DNA of 13,517 nt, from contig CAZXFA010000048.1 of assembly GCA_964640085.1 (NCBI GenBank), positions 1 through 13,517 on the forward strand, written 5' to 3'. The notes beneath the pieces are model-generated. The model was given only the letters and a program-made list of their open reading frames with translations. It did not search any database and was not told where the DNA came from. The translations under genes and the position numbers were made by a program. Below are positions 7,356-12,960 of this stretch, piece after piece (within the stretch, counting starts at the first letter, position 1; each line of letters begins with the position of its first letter). The DNA is from CAZXFA01 sp964640085. Its GTDB lineage: Bacteria; Actinomycetota; UBA4738; HRBIN12.

Positions 7356-7559
7356 CTATCGCGACCCCCACCGAGCCGCCCCGCCCTTGTACGACCGCGC
7401 CCACCGCCGTACGTCGGAGGCAGCCCACAGATCACCCCGCTCCCACCGACCCACTGAAGCCGGGAAGTCCGGGTGGTGCCGCAGTTGATCGGCGCGCTGC
7501 TTGCTAACTCCGAGCATCTCGGCGATGTCCACGAGGCGGAGGAGCTTCCGGGCCGTCAT
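7356..7559 (-). CDS. AlpA/MerR-like helix-turn-helix DNA-binding protein
   Basis: A 67-residue protein. LVDIAEMLGVSKQRADQLRHHPDFPASV (residues 9-36) is the classic winged helix-turn-helix core of the AlpA/excisionase/MerR-like superfamily, followed by the wing GRWERGDLWAASDVRRWAR. Such proteins act as excisionases or as small transcription factors. The frame is open upstream, but the ATG at 7559 begins just before the domain and has a CATACT -10-like box ending 7 nt upstream with no Shine-Dalgarno, a leaderless layout. It is divergent from the secreted-protein gene at 7810, and its promoter region shares a repeated 10-mer with that gene's promoter region, which makes it a candidate local regulator. 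No integrase is present in the window. Confidence 0.78.
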   Translation of the reverse strand: MTARKLLRLVDIAEMLGVSKQRADQLRHHPDFPASVGRWERGDLWAASDVRRWARSYKGGAARWGSR

Positions 7560-7576
7560 GGTCCGCAGTATGAGCG

Positions 7577-7725
7577 CCCCTGATCTGACGGGCCCTTTCT
7601 TCCTCCACCCCACTCCCGAAAGTCGCTTGGAACGCCTCTCAGGGGCCAGTTCGACGTCCAGAACAGCCTCGCGCCGCTCCAAACGGGCGTTTGGGGGGGC
7701 CTGGACTCGGCACCTCTGATCTGAC
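7577..7725 (+). repeat. Paired direct repeats of CTGATCTGAC in a divergent promoter region
   Basis: The 10-mer CTGATCTGAC occurs at 7580-7589 and 7716-7725; extended to 13 bases (7577-7589 and 7713-7725) the copies match at 12 positions. The left copy falls in the -10/-35 zone of the helix-turn-helix gene, and the right copy ends one base before the TTGCAT -35-like element of the gene at 7810. This is the placement expected of binding sites for a shared regulator. Confidence 0.5.
7679..7694. repeat. Near-perfect palindrome CCAAACG-GG-CGTTTGG
   Basis: Seven-base arms around GG, midway between the two divergent genes. As RNA it could form a six-pair stem with a GGGC loop; as DNA it looks like an operator. 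No T-run follows. Confidence 0.55.
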
Positions 7726-7726
7726 T

Positions 7727-7755
7727 TTGCATCGTGTGCTCGACCGGAGCACAAT
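7727..7755 (+). promoter_or_regulatory. Candidate promoter overlapped by a 6-5-6 palindrome
   Basis: TTGCAT (7727-7732) and CACAAT (7750-7755) are spaced by 17 bp, about 55 bp before the ATG at 7810. The inverted repeat GTGCTC-GACCG-GAGCAC (7736-7752) fills the spacer and overlaps the -10, so a bound dimer would block the polymerase. The block TTGCATCGTGTGC recurs with one mismatch at 8135-8147 in front of the next gene. Confidence 0.45.
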
Positions 7756-7809
7756 CGCTCCGAGCGGAAGGGCCTGAACCCACGGGGAAGAACCAAGAGG
7801 GGGAGGCTC

Positions 7810-8079
7810 ATGCGACGAAAGCTCGCGGCATTCGCGCTCGCTGGGGTACTGACGGGCGGGGTTGTGGCCAGCAGCTTGACACCGGCTGAAGCCACGCACA
7901 CGCTCGCTCACCTTCGCCGCCAGATCAGTCGGTTGGAGAATCAGGTGAGTACCCTCAAGAGCCAGGTGCGTGTCCTGCGCAACGAGGTGTTCAACTGCGA
8001 GGTGCTTGCCGACTACGTGGTCATGGACCCATCAACGGGTCAGCAAGTGACTGACACGTTCGTCGTCTACCAGTGCTGA
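7810..8079 (+). CDS. Small secreted coiled-coil protein
   Basis: An 89-residue protein. Residues 1-29 are a signal peptide (MRRK, hydrophobic core, AEA). They are followed by a heptad-patterned stretch LAHLRRQISRLENQVSTLKS (about 32-51) running on to about residue 59, a short parallel coiled coil, and by a tail with cysteines at 63 and at the very C-terminus (VVYQC). The start is supported by GGGGGAGG upstream of the ATG. Similar short signal-peptide plus coiled-coil proteins are common and uncharacterised in Actinomycetota. It may form a disulfide-linked oligomer; this is inferred. It probably has its own promoter, as does the co-directional gene 122 bp downstream. Confidence 0.8.
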   Translation: MRRKLAAFALAGVLTGGVVASSLTPAEATHTLAHLRRQISRLENQVSTLKSQVRVLRNEVFNCEVLADYVVMDPSTGQQVTDTFVVYQC

Positions 8080-8133
8080 GGGTTCCTCGGGAGGAGGAAC
8101 AGGCCCTTCCCCTCGAAGGTGGCGCGCGGCCAG

Positions 8134-8150
8134 GTTGCATCTTGTGCAAC
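8134..8150. repeat. Palindrome GTTGCA-TCTTG-TGCAAC (6-5-6)
   Basis: A perfect inverted repeat with the same 6-5-6 geometry as the one at 7736-7752, located in the -35 region of the next gene. It contains TTGCATCTTGTGC (8135-8147), which matches 12 of 13 bases of 7727-7739. Probably a protein-binding site. Confidence 0.5.
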
Positions 8151-8170
8151 GTGGGTGAGCGTCCTACGCT
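8143..8170 (+). promoter_or_regulatory. Candidate promoter of the secreted protein gene at 8202
   Basis: TTGTGC (8143-8148) and TACGCT (8165-8170) are 16 bp apart, about 30 bp before the ATG, with GGGAGGGGA as ribosome binding site. The palindrome at 8134-8150 covers the -35. Confidence 0.4.
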
Positions 8171-8201
8171 GCACGATCATCCGCGTGAGAGGGAGGGGAT
8201 C

Positions 8202-8786
8202 ATGCGGAAGCGACTCTGGATCGCGGCGACCCTCGTGCCGCTCATCGCCGGGCTCGCTCTCACGGCGGGGCCTGCATCGGCGGGGGACAGCGTGTCCGGC
8301 GTGGTGTTCTTCGAGGGGCAACTCGTCGAGGAGGTACAGATTCCCATCGGCCCTCCTGAGAGCCCGGTGTTCCTCAAGGGCTTCGACTTCAGCGGCCTTG
8401 CGACGATTGAGATCGGGGGGCAGGTCGTCCTCGCTCAGGCGGACGCCGGTGGAGACTTTGGGCTGGCCGCCGACACGGCACCGGGCCTACCCGCGTCTTC
8501 GACAGCAGGCGCCGCAATCGGCGAAGTCTTCCTCCGTATCCCGCTTCCCACGGTCGCCGACCTCACCTTCGACTGCGGCACCCTGGGAACGGGCCTGAAC
8601 GGCTTCGATGGCGTGTGCCTGGTCTACGGGTCGTCGCCCTCTCAGGGCAGCATTACCGGAACGGTCGGCAAGAAGGATGGCAGCCCGCTCGAGGTCGGCG
8701 ACCCGCTCCAGTTCCTAATCACGTTCGACCTCAAGTGCGGGAGCAAGGACTACCCCTGCCCGCCGACCGACCAGGAGCCCGCGTAG
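8202..8786 (+). CDS. Secreted protein of unknown function, beta-rich
   Basis: A 194-residue exported protein: signal peptide MRKRLW, hydrophobic core, cleavage after ASA (residue 27). The mature part starts GDSVSGVVFFEGQ and alternates short hydrophobic strands with Gly/Pro turns. It has four cysteines in its C-terminal half (in DCGTLG, GVCLVYG and the CGSKDYPC pair), suggesting two disulfides. GGGAGGGGATC before the ATG sets the start, although the frame is open further upstream. No family was recognised. It follows another small secreted protein in the same direction, and both have related palindromic promoter elements, so the two may be expressed under common control. Its 3' end converges with the minus-strand gene ending at 8824. 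Confidence 0.8.
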   Translation: MRKRLWIAATLVPLIAGLALTAGPASAGDSVSGVVFFEGQLVEEVQIPIGPPESPVFLKGFDFSGLATIEIGGQVVLAQADAGGDFGLAADTAPGLPASSTAGAAIGEVFLRIPLPTVADLTFDCGTLGTGLNGFDGVCLVYGSSPSQGSITGTVGKKDGSPLEVGDPLQFLITFDLKCGSKDYPCPPTDQEPA

Positions 8787-8823
8787 CGGTACCCGCCGGA
8801 GGGCGTCGAAGTCCAGGGTGCGC

Positions 8824-9468
8824 TTAGCCATCGCGCACCGCCTCGATCCGTCCCGCGAGGTTCCGCACCTGGCGCTGCTCCTTGAGCGTGGCTGCGACCC
8901 TCTCGGTACGTTCCTTGTCCAGTTCGCGCCGCAACTCGTCCACCCGCTTGCCCATCTCGCCCTGCACCTTGAGCACCGCGTTGACGAAATCCGCCGCGGT
9001 CTGCTCGGTGTTCCGCTTGGCCTCTGCGAGCACGGCCAGGGCGTGCTCGACGCTCGCCTCCAGCGTCGCCCGTTCGGCAGTGATGGACTCGCGCAAGCGG
9101 CGTTCTAGGGCTACGATCTCGCGCTCAACGCTGGCATGGGCCTCCCGCCAGACCTTGAGCCCGTGTTCTTTGGCGTACTTCAGCTCCTTGTTGCGTAGCC
9201 CCTCGGCGATGACGCCGTGGGCTACCTGAGCGATGACCTGAGGTATGCCGCCGAGAGCATCGTGGGCGACCTTGCTCACAACGGACTCGGCTTTGTCCTG
9301 CACCCGGTCTAGTGCTTCCTCGATCTTGGTATCGGAAACCACACCCATCGGTGCGCCGACGCTCCTGTATTTCTTCGACTTGGTGAAGTGCTCCCACGGG
9401 CCGCCATCCACCGACTTCAAGGAACAGTCGGGGTGCTCCTCACACATCCTGTGGCTGGTCGTGGTCAT
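8824..9468 (-). CDS. Cytoplasmic coiled-coil protein of unknown function, end of a four-gene run
   Basis: A 214-residue protein without signal peptide or membrane segment. The N-terminus has a small C9-EEHPD-C15 motif with neighbouring histidines (possible metal site, inferred). The middle (about 55-95) is amphipathic with ALGGIPQVIAQVAHGVIAEGL. From about 112 to 211 there is one long charged alpha-helix with heptads (EREIVALERRLRESITAERA, KRVDELRRELDKERTERVAA), surely a coiled coil. The ATG overlaps the stop of the preceding gene (ATGA), so translation is coupled. No homologous family is recognised. It could be a structural or partner-binding subunit working with the two small proteins made just before it. 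Confidence 0.75.
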   Translation of the reverse strand: MTTTSHRMCEEHPDCSLKSVDGGPWEHFTKSKKYRSVGAPMGVVSDTKIEEALDRVQDKAESVVSKVAHDALGGIPQVIAQVAHGVIAEGLRNKELKYAKEHGLKVWREAHASVEREIVALERRLRESITAERATLEASVEHALAVLAEAKRNTEQTAADFVNAVLKVQGEMGKRVDELRRELDKERTERVAATLKEQRQVRNLAGRIEAVRDG

Positions 9469-9731
9469 CGCCGGGCGTTCCACTTCTTCTTCGGTGAGGC
9501 TTCCTCACCGGCCGGGATGAGCGGTGAGTAGAGGAACCCGTGGGGCTTCACGTCCCACTCGGCCAGACCGGGTAGGCCCGTGTGTTCATGCTCCGACCCA
9601 ACCGTCTCCGGGTGGGAATGGACGACCTGGCCGTGCCGGTGGTTCGGCGACTGTGTGCGCTGCCGTTCGTACAACGCCGTGACGTACGCGTCTTTCCCCA
9701 CGCCACCCTGTTCGACGTTGCTCTGCGTCAT
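9465..9731 (-). CDS. Small histidine-rich hypothetical protein
   Basis: An 88-residue protein with no signal peptide. The middle is unusually rich in histidine (HRHGQVVHSHPETVGSEHEH), followed by aromatic WDVKPHGFLYSPLIP and a basic C-terminus (SPKKKWNARR). The histidines could bind metal ions; this is inference only. Both ends overlap neighbours by ATGA: its ATG overlaps the stop of the 62-residue gene upstream, and its stop overlaps the ATG of the 214-residue gene. Family unknown. Two ATGA overlaps in a row make it very likely that it is a real gene. Confidence 0.7.
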   Translation of the reverse strand: MTQSNVEQGGVGKDAYVTALYERQRTQSPNHRHGQVVHSHPETVGSEHEHTGLPGLAEWDVKPHGFLYSPLIPAGEEASPKKKWNARR

Positions 9732-9916
9732 GGCGCCTGCCCCCGTCGTCCATGCTTCTGGATCTCCTCCGCCCCGATCCTCAGCTCCGGTCGGCCCGTG
9801 AGGTTCGGCGCGGTGATGTCGGCGAACTTCTCACGCTCCTCTAGCTGCTCGCGGATCGCCTCAAGCTTTTCGTCGATGGTGGTCTTCTTCTTCGGCGTCT
9901 TCTTCTCCGGCGGCAT
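9728..9916 (-). CDS. Small basic/charged hypothetical protein
   Basis: A 62-residue protein: a lysine-rich start (MPPEKKTPKKKTTIDEKLEA), a charged helix (IREQLEEREKFADI), and a second half with TGRPELRIGAEEIQKHGRRG. The ATG is set by GAGGAG upstream and by the stop of the preceding gene two bases before it. It ends with ATGA overlapping the next gene. The lysine-rich tail suggests nucleic-acid contact, but no known family is recognised. Confidence 0.68.
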   Translation of the reverse strand: MPPEKKTPKKKTTIDEKLEAIREQLEEREKFADITAPNLTGRPELRIGAEEIQKHGRRGQAP

Positions 9917-9918
9917 GG

Positions 9919-10068
9919 TCAGCTCCTCGGTGGGTAGTAGATCTCGGTGACGCTGCGGAACGCCTCGGCGTCGTCGCGGGCCCGCTGTTCCTTGTAGAAC
10001 TTCGCCCGTCGAGCGAGGCCCTCCGTCCGGGACTTCTCGAGGATGGCTTCGGCGCGCTTGGATACGCA
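9919..10068 (-). pseudogene. C-terminal fragment of an unknown protein, cut at the 10.07 kb junction
   Basis: Forty-nine codons (VSKRAEAILEKSRTEGL, then ARRAKFYKEQRARDDAEAF and a YYPPRS end) with a TGA two bases before the next gene's ATG. The coding character is good and the spacing operon-like, but there is no ATG, GTG or TTG in this frame, and upstream the sequence turns into the CpaE-like gene. The N-terminal part must therefore have been lost at the junction near 10068-10083. Its product is unidentified; it was probably the first recognisable member of the same unknown operon. Confidence 0.55.
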
Positions 10069-10082
10069 ACGTGCTCGAGCAT

Positions 10083-10424
10083 CGAGCGCGGACGGGCGGC
10101 CGCGTTCGCCAGATCCTCGCGCTCGGCGGGCCAGAGGTAGAAGCCCGCCGCCCCCGCGCGGAGCGCGCGCCGGAGGCTCGAGACCGACTGGGTCGTGTCG
10201 AGCGCCAGGAGCGCGCTGCCGTTCAGCTCCGACCTCGACGGCAGCAGCGCGGGGGTCGCGACGATCGCGTCCGGCTCCAGCTGCCGCACCGCCTCGGCCA
10301 GCTGCCGCGAATCCGCCGCCGTGCCGACCACGCGCGAGCGTCCCGAACGGTCGAGGAAGTGCATGACCTCCTCGGCCACCTCCGGGCGCTCGAGCGCGAG
10401 CACCACCCTCGCTACATCCTCCAT
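10083..10424 (-). pseudogene. CpaE/Ssd-like protein, N-terminal receiver-like domain only
   Basis: About 114 residues resemble the degenerate receiver domain that precedes the MinD/ParA-like ATPase in CpaE and mycobacterial Ssd (Rv3660c): VARVVLALERPEVAEEVMHF, VVGTAADSRQLAEAVRQLEPDAIV, ALRAGAAGFYLWPAEREDL. The ATG at 10424 has CGGAG upstream. After about RPRS (residue 114) the expected ATPase domain with its Walker A motif never appears; the frame simply runs on to a stop at 9861 through sequence that belongs to other genes, which would add about 74 unrelated residues. The intact protein is normally 350 or more residues. CpaE proteins localise the Tad machine; this copy cannot hydrolyse ATP. 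Confidence 0.72.
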
Positions 10425-10486
10425 CCAGACTCCGAACAACGGGGGGAAGCCCGCAACGACCGTCGGGGGAAGCGAGGGAGAGGAGT

Positions 10487-10568
10487 CACGGCTCGCAGCC
10501 GTGGCGGGAGACTACGCGGCGACGGTTCGGGGGACAATCGCCAGGGTGGCCCATCCGCGATCGCGTAG
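10487..10568 (+). other. Structured leader region upstream of the cupin gene
   Basis: Two nested or adjacent perfect inverted repeats: CACGGCT-CGC-AGCCGTG (10487-10503), then CTACGCG (10512-10518) pairing with CGCGTAG (10562-10568). Inside the latter, GGCGA/TCGCC (10518-10522 and 10538-10542) can form an inner stem. The block ends 75 bp before the cupin start codon. It may be an RNA leader or a set of operators. No known riboswitch consensus was recognised. Confidence 0.4.
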
Positions 10569-10643
10569 AGGGGACCCGGTCCGGGGATGGGAGCATCGGT
10601 CGGGCGGGGGCGAGCCAGCGGCCGCGCGGGGGAGGAGATATCG

Positions 10644-11000
10644 ATGGCAGACGTGCAGATCCGCAGGTTCGACACGGGCGACGAGCGCCGGACGTTCGAA
10701 CGCGGGACGTTCGAGCTGGTCACGCTCGGCGGGGTGACCGTGGGGCGCGCGAGCTACGAGCCCGGCTGGGTCTGGTCGGAGCACGTCGGGGCGGCGACCG
10801 GCCAGCCCCTCTGCCAGGTGGAGCACGTGGGCCTCGTGCTCTCGGGGCGGACGGGGCTGAAGATGCGCGACGGAACCGAGTACGAGCTCGGACCCGGGGA
10901 CCTATTCCACGTCCCGCCGGGGCACGACTCATGGGTGATCGGGGACGAGCCCTACGTCTCGCTCCACCTCCTGGGCGCGGACCGGTACGCGAAACACTAG
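10644..11000 (+). CDS. Small cupin-domain protein
   Basis: A 118-residue single-domain cupin. The beta-barrel motifs are visible: EPGWVWSEHVG (39-49), VEHVGLVLSGRTGL (59-72), and the second motif GPGDLFHVPPGHDSWV (83-98) with PPGH. Candidate metal ligands are His47, Glu60/His61, His89 and His94. Cupins of this size are diverse (sensors, isomerases, dioxygenases), so no reaction can be assigned. The ATG is set by GGGAGGAG eight bases upstream. It lies divergently from the truncated CpaE-like gene and has a long leader rich in inverted repeats. Cytoplasmic: no signal peptide or membrane segment. Confidence 0.87.
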   Translation: MADVQIRRFDTGDERRTFERGTFELVTLGGVTVGRASYEPGWVWSEHVGAATGQPLCQVEHVGLVLSGRTGLKMRDGTEYELGPGDLFHVPPGHDSWVIGDEPYVSLHLLGADRYAKH

Positions 11001-11034
11001 GCCGACGTTCCCGGGGCATGTCGGACCTCGGGTC

Positions 11035-11040
11035 TACGAT
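11035..11040 (+). promoter_or_regulatory. Leaderless-type -10 box (TACGAT)
   Basis: TACGAT ends exactly six bases before the GTG at 11047, so transcription would start at the start codon itself. No Shine-Dalgarno is present, which fits a leaderless mRNA. Confidence 0.45.
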
Positions 11041-11046
11041 CGCCTC

Positions 11047-11298
11047 GTGGGACGGGTGATCGACCTCCAGGTGTGGCGACGCGAGCGTGAGCGGGACCCG
11101 ATCCGCCGCCTCGAGCGAGCCATCGCGCGCCTGGACGGTCACCTCTCGCGGGGGAGCAGCCGGCTCGGATCCCGATTGATCGAGACCGAGCTCCTTGCCG
11201 TGACCGGTGCCCTCGGCGCCGGCCGACCCGGAGAGGCCGCCGAGCGCGCCGAGCGGCTTGCGGAGCGCCTCGAGCACCCCTCCGCACGCTCGGGCTAG
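11047..11298 (+). CDS. Small helical hypothetical protein
   Basis: An 83-residue, Arg/Glu-rich protein starting GRVIDLQVWRRERERDPIRRLERAIARL, with further helices (LIETELLAVTGALGAGRPGEAAERAERLAERLE). The content suggests two or three amphipathic helices and a soluble cytoplasmic location. No family assigned. The GTG start is favoured by the leaderless -10 box directly upstream. It follows the cupin gene by 46 bp in the same direction but appears to have its own promoter. Its 3' end faces the 3' end of the HAD phosphatase gene across about 240 bp. Confidence 0.65.
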   Translation: MGRVIDLQVWRRERERDPIRRLERAIARLDGHLSRGSSRLGSRLIETELLAVTGALGAGRPGEAAERAERLAERLEHPSARSG

Positions 11299-11353
11299 GG
11301 GTCCCGTCGACCTTCGAGCGCCCGGATGGCCTCACCGATGGGCCTCGAACGTG

Positions 11354-11472
11354 CGCGAAGGGAGCAGCGAACATGCGCTTTCCGCACCCGCTCGGGGACC
11401 TGCGGCTCGCACCGCCGAGCCCCGGGCATGCCTCCCGCGGCAGGACGCGCGTGGGTTTCTGCTCCCTTCGCG
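11354..11472. repeat. 14-bp perfect inverted repeat enclosing 91 bp
   Basis: CGCGAAGGGAGCAG (11354-11367) and CTGCTCCCTTCGCG (11459-11472) are exact reverse complements. Inside is a smaller hairpin GGCTCG-CACCGC-CGAGCC (11404-11421). The element lies in the 241-bp gap between convergent genes (11299-11539), where no coding sequence is supported. It could be a structured non-coding RNA, a bidirectional terminator, or a very small mobile-element relic; flanking target-site duplications are not evident. Confidence 0.6.
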
Positions 11473-11539
11473 GTCACCCGAAGGCGACACCCTCATGCTA
11501 GTACTCGTCAGTGCGGCGCGCGCGACCGCCTCGACGCGC

Positions 11540-12355
11540 TCAGGCCCGGGCGCGGTCGTCCTCGCGGGACGCGAGCCGCGAGCGCACCACGACCCACGCC
11601 AGCACCACAGCCGCCGCCAGGCCCGCGGCCACGCCAGCGGCCACCTGGGTCCGCGGCTGGGACGCCGACCGGGCGATCCGCGTCCGGAGGCGGACCGGGC
11701 GGCGGAAGTCCCGGATGTCCCATCCACGCGTCTCCGCCTCCTTGCGGAGCTCGCGGTCGGGGTTCACGGCCACCGGGTGCCCGACCGCCTCGAGCATCGG
11801 CAGGTCGGTGATCGAGTCCGAGTACGCATAGGAACCCTCGAGATCCATCCCCACCCGCTCGGCGAGCGTGCGGATCGCCTCCGCCTTGGCCTCCCCGTAG
11901 CAGTAGAACTCGAGCTCACCCGTGTACTTGCCGTCCTCGATCCTCGCCCGCGTGGCGATGACGCCCGAGGCCTGGAAGTGGCGGGCGAGCGGGCGCACGA
12001 CCTCCTCGGGGGAGCTGCTCACCACGTAGATCCGCCGGCGCTCCAGCCGATGCAGCGCGATCAGGTCCAGCGCCTCCTGGAACACGAACGGGTCGATCAC
12101 GTCGATGATCACATCCTGGACCAAGCGCTCGACCTCGGCTCGCTCCCAGCCCTTGGTCAGGGCGAGCATGCCGTCTTTCAGCCGCTGCATCTTCTTCTCG
12201 TCCGCGCCCACGAGCAGGTACACGAGCTGCGCGTACGCGCCCCGTAGGAGCTGCCCTCGGCTGACCATCCCGGCCCGGTACATCGGCCGCGAGAGCGCGA
12301 GCGAGGACGACCGGGAGATGATCGTCTTGTCCAGGTCGAAGAACGCCGCCTCCAT
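11540..12355 (-). CDS. HAD-IB family phosphatase (SerB-like) with C-terminal membrane anchor
   Basis: A 271-residue phosphohydrolase. Motif I is DLDKT (Asp7 nucleophile, Asp9 acid/base), motif II VVSSSPEEVV (Ser113-115), motif III Lys157 in GEAKAEA, motif IV YSDSITDLPML (Asp180, Asp184). All catalytic residues are present. The alpha-helical cap (about 15-95) is that of subfamily IB, which includes phosphoserine phosphatases and lipid phosphatases; the substrate is unknown. A hydrophobic helix at 238-257 suggests membrane attachment with the enzyme in the cytoplasm. This gene is the expected neighbour of the Tad cluster (compare Rv3661 beside Rv3660c), although here cupin and small-protein genes lie between. 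TACCAT eight bases before the ATG may be its -10 box. Confidence 0.9.
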   Translation of the reverse strand: MEAAFFDLDKTIISRSSSLALSRPMYRAGMVSRGQLLRGAYAQLVYLLVGADEKKMQRLKDGMLALTKGWERAEVERLVQDVIIDVIDPFVFQEALDLIALHRLERRRIYVVSSSPEEVVRPLARHFQASGVIATRARIEDGKYTGELEFYCYGEAKAEAIRTLAERVGMDLEGSYAYSDSITDLPMLEAVGHPVAVNPDRELRKEAETRGWDIRDFRRPVRLRTRIARSASQPRTQVAAGVAAGLAAAVVLAWVVVRSRLASREDDRARA

Positions 12356-12369
12356 CCCTACGGATGGTA

Positions 12370-12403
12370 GAGGAGCCCGCCGACGAAGCTCGGCAGGCTC
12401 CTC
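12370..12403 (-). terminator. Strong hairpin after the secreted-protein gene
   Basis: GAGGAGCC (12370-12377) pairs with GGCTCCTC (12396-12403); after a one-base mismatch GCCGA pairs with TCGGC around a six-base loop. That gives 13 pairs just past the stop codon of the gene ending at 12422 and just before the HAD start. It lacks a T-run, as is usual in high-GC bacteria. It would separate the two co-directional transcription units. Confidence 0.6.
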
Positions 12404-12421
12404 AACCTGGGCGGCCGGGGC

Positions 12422-12802
12422 TCAGAAGGTAGCCGTGCCGGCACAGACCTCGCCGGTCGACACGTTCCGCGCCCGCGCGCGGATCCGGTCCGGACCGTTC
12501 AGATCGTCGACCACCGTTCGGATCTCGAACGACCCGCTCGCGCCGCGGGTCCGGGCGCGGGTGCGCAGCGCCACCTGACCCTCGTGGCGGATCCGCACCC
12601 GCCAGCGGTCACCGACCTGGTTCTGGTCGACCTCGAACTCCACCTCGATCCGCCCGTCCTCCGGGCTCAGCTTCAGCTTCCAGTCACTCGACCCGGTGCA
12701 GCCGCCGCGCCGGATCACGTCGCCGTCCTTGGCGGACGCCGCCGGGACCGCGAGCGCGAGCGCCGCGACCACCGTGAGCGCGACCGCGATGGCCTTCCTC
12801 AT
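12422..12802 (-). CDS. Small secreted protein of unknown function
   Basis: A 126-residue protein: signal peptide MRKAIAVALTVVAALALAVPAASA (cleavage after residue 24), then a mature domain of about 100 residues with GGCTGSSDWKLKLSPEDGRI, then VEFEVDQNQVGDRWRVRIRH and a beta-rich C-terminal half. Cys35 and Cys120 near its two ends probably form a disulfide. Similar secreted beta-sandwich-like proteins are frequent in Actinomycetota and uncharacterised. The ATG is set by GGAGGGAG upstream. It is divergent from the radical SAM gene across a 223-bp gap and is followed by a strong hairpin. Confidence 0.82.
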   Translation of the reverse strand: MRKAIAVALTVVAALALAVPAASAKDGDVIRRGGCTGSSDWKLKLSPEDGRIEVEFEVDQNQVGDRWRVRIRHEGQVALRTRARTRGASGSFEIRTVVDDLNGPDRIRARARNVSTGEVCAGTATF

Positions 12803-12960
12803 GGCTCCCTCCGATCTCGAACGGTACGATCCCGACCCTAGAGGGGCGTCGGATAAGGCCCGGTGAAGGCAGTGCACCGGTCCGGCAAAGGCGCGTCCGG
12901 GATGGTTGGACCCTGGCTGAACGGCCTCGCGTGGCGGGTCGGACGCCCGTCGTTCGTATC

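Noticed and set aside
7255..7488. Plus-strand open frame of 77 codons
   Set aside because: Overlaps the helix-turn-helix gene antisense, lacks a ribosome binding site and has no motif.
9861..10439. A 192-residue CpaE-like protein
   Set aside because: Only the first 114 residues or so (from the ATG at 10424) are CpaE-like; the rest is out-of-frame reading of the genes at 9919-10068 and 9728-9916.
11354..11400. SRP RNA (4.5S) gene suggested by GAAGGGAGCAGC
   Set aside because: The motif pairs fully with a distant arm instead of forming the GGAA-capped asymmetric loop of SRP domain IV, and the rest of the consensus is absent.
11295..11477. Minus-strand open frame of 60 codons
   Set aside because: No ribosome binding site; it coincides with the inverted-repeat structure and shows no recognisable sequence.
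11207..12247. Plus-strand open frame of 346 codons
   Set aside because: Antisense to the HAD phosphatase, whose four motifs are intact; a GC shadow.
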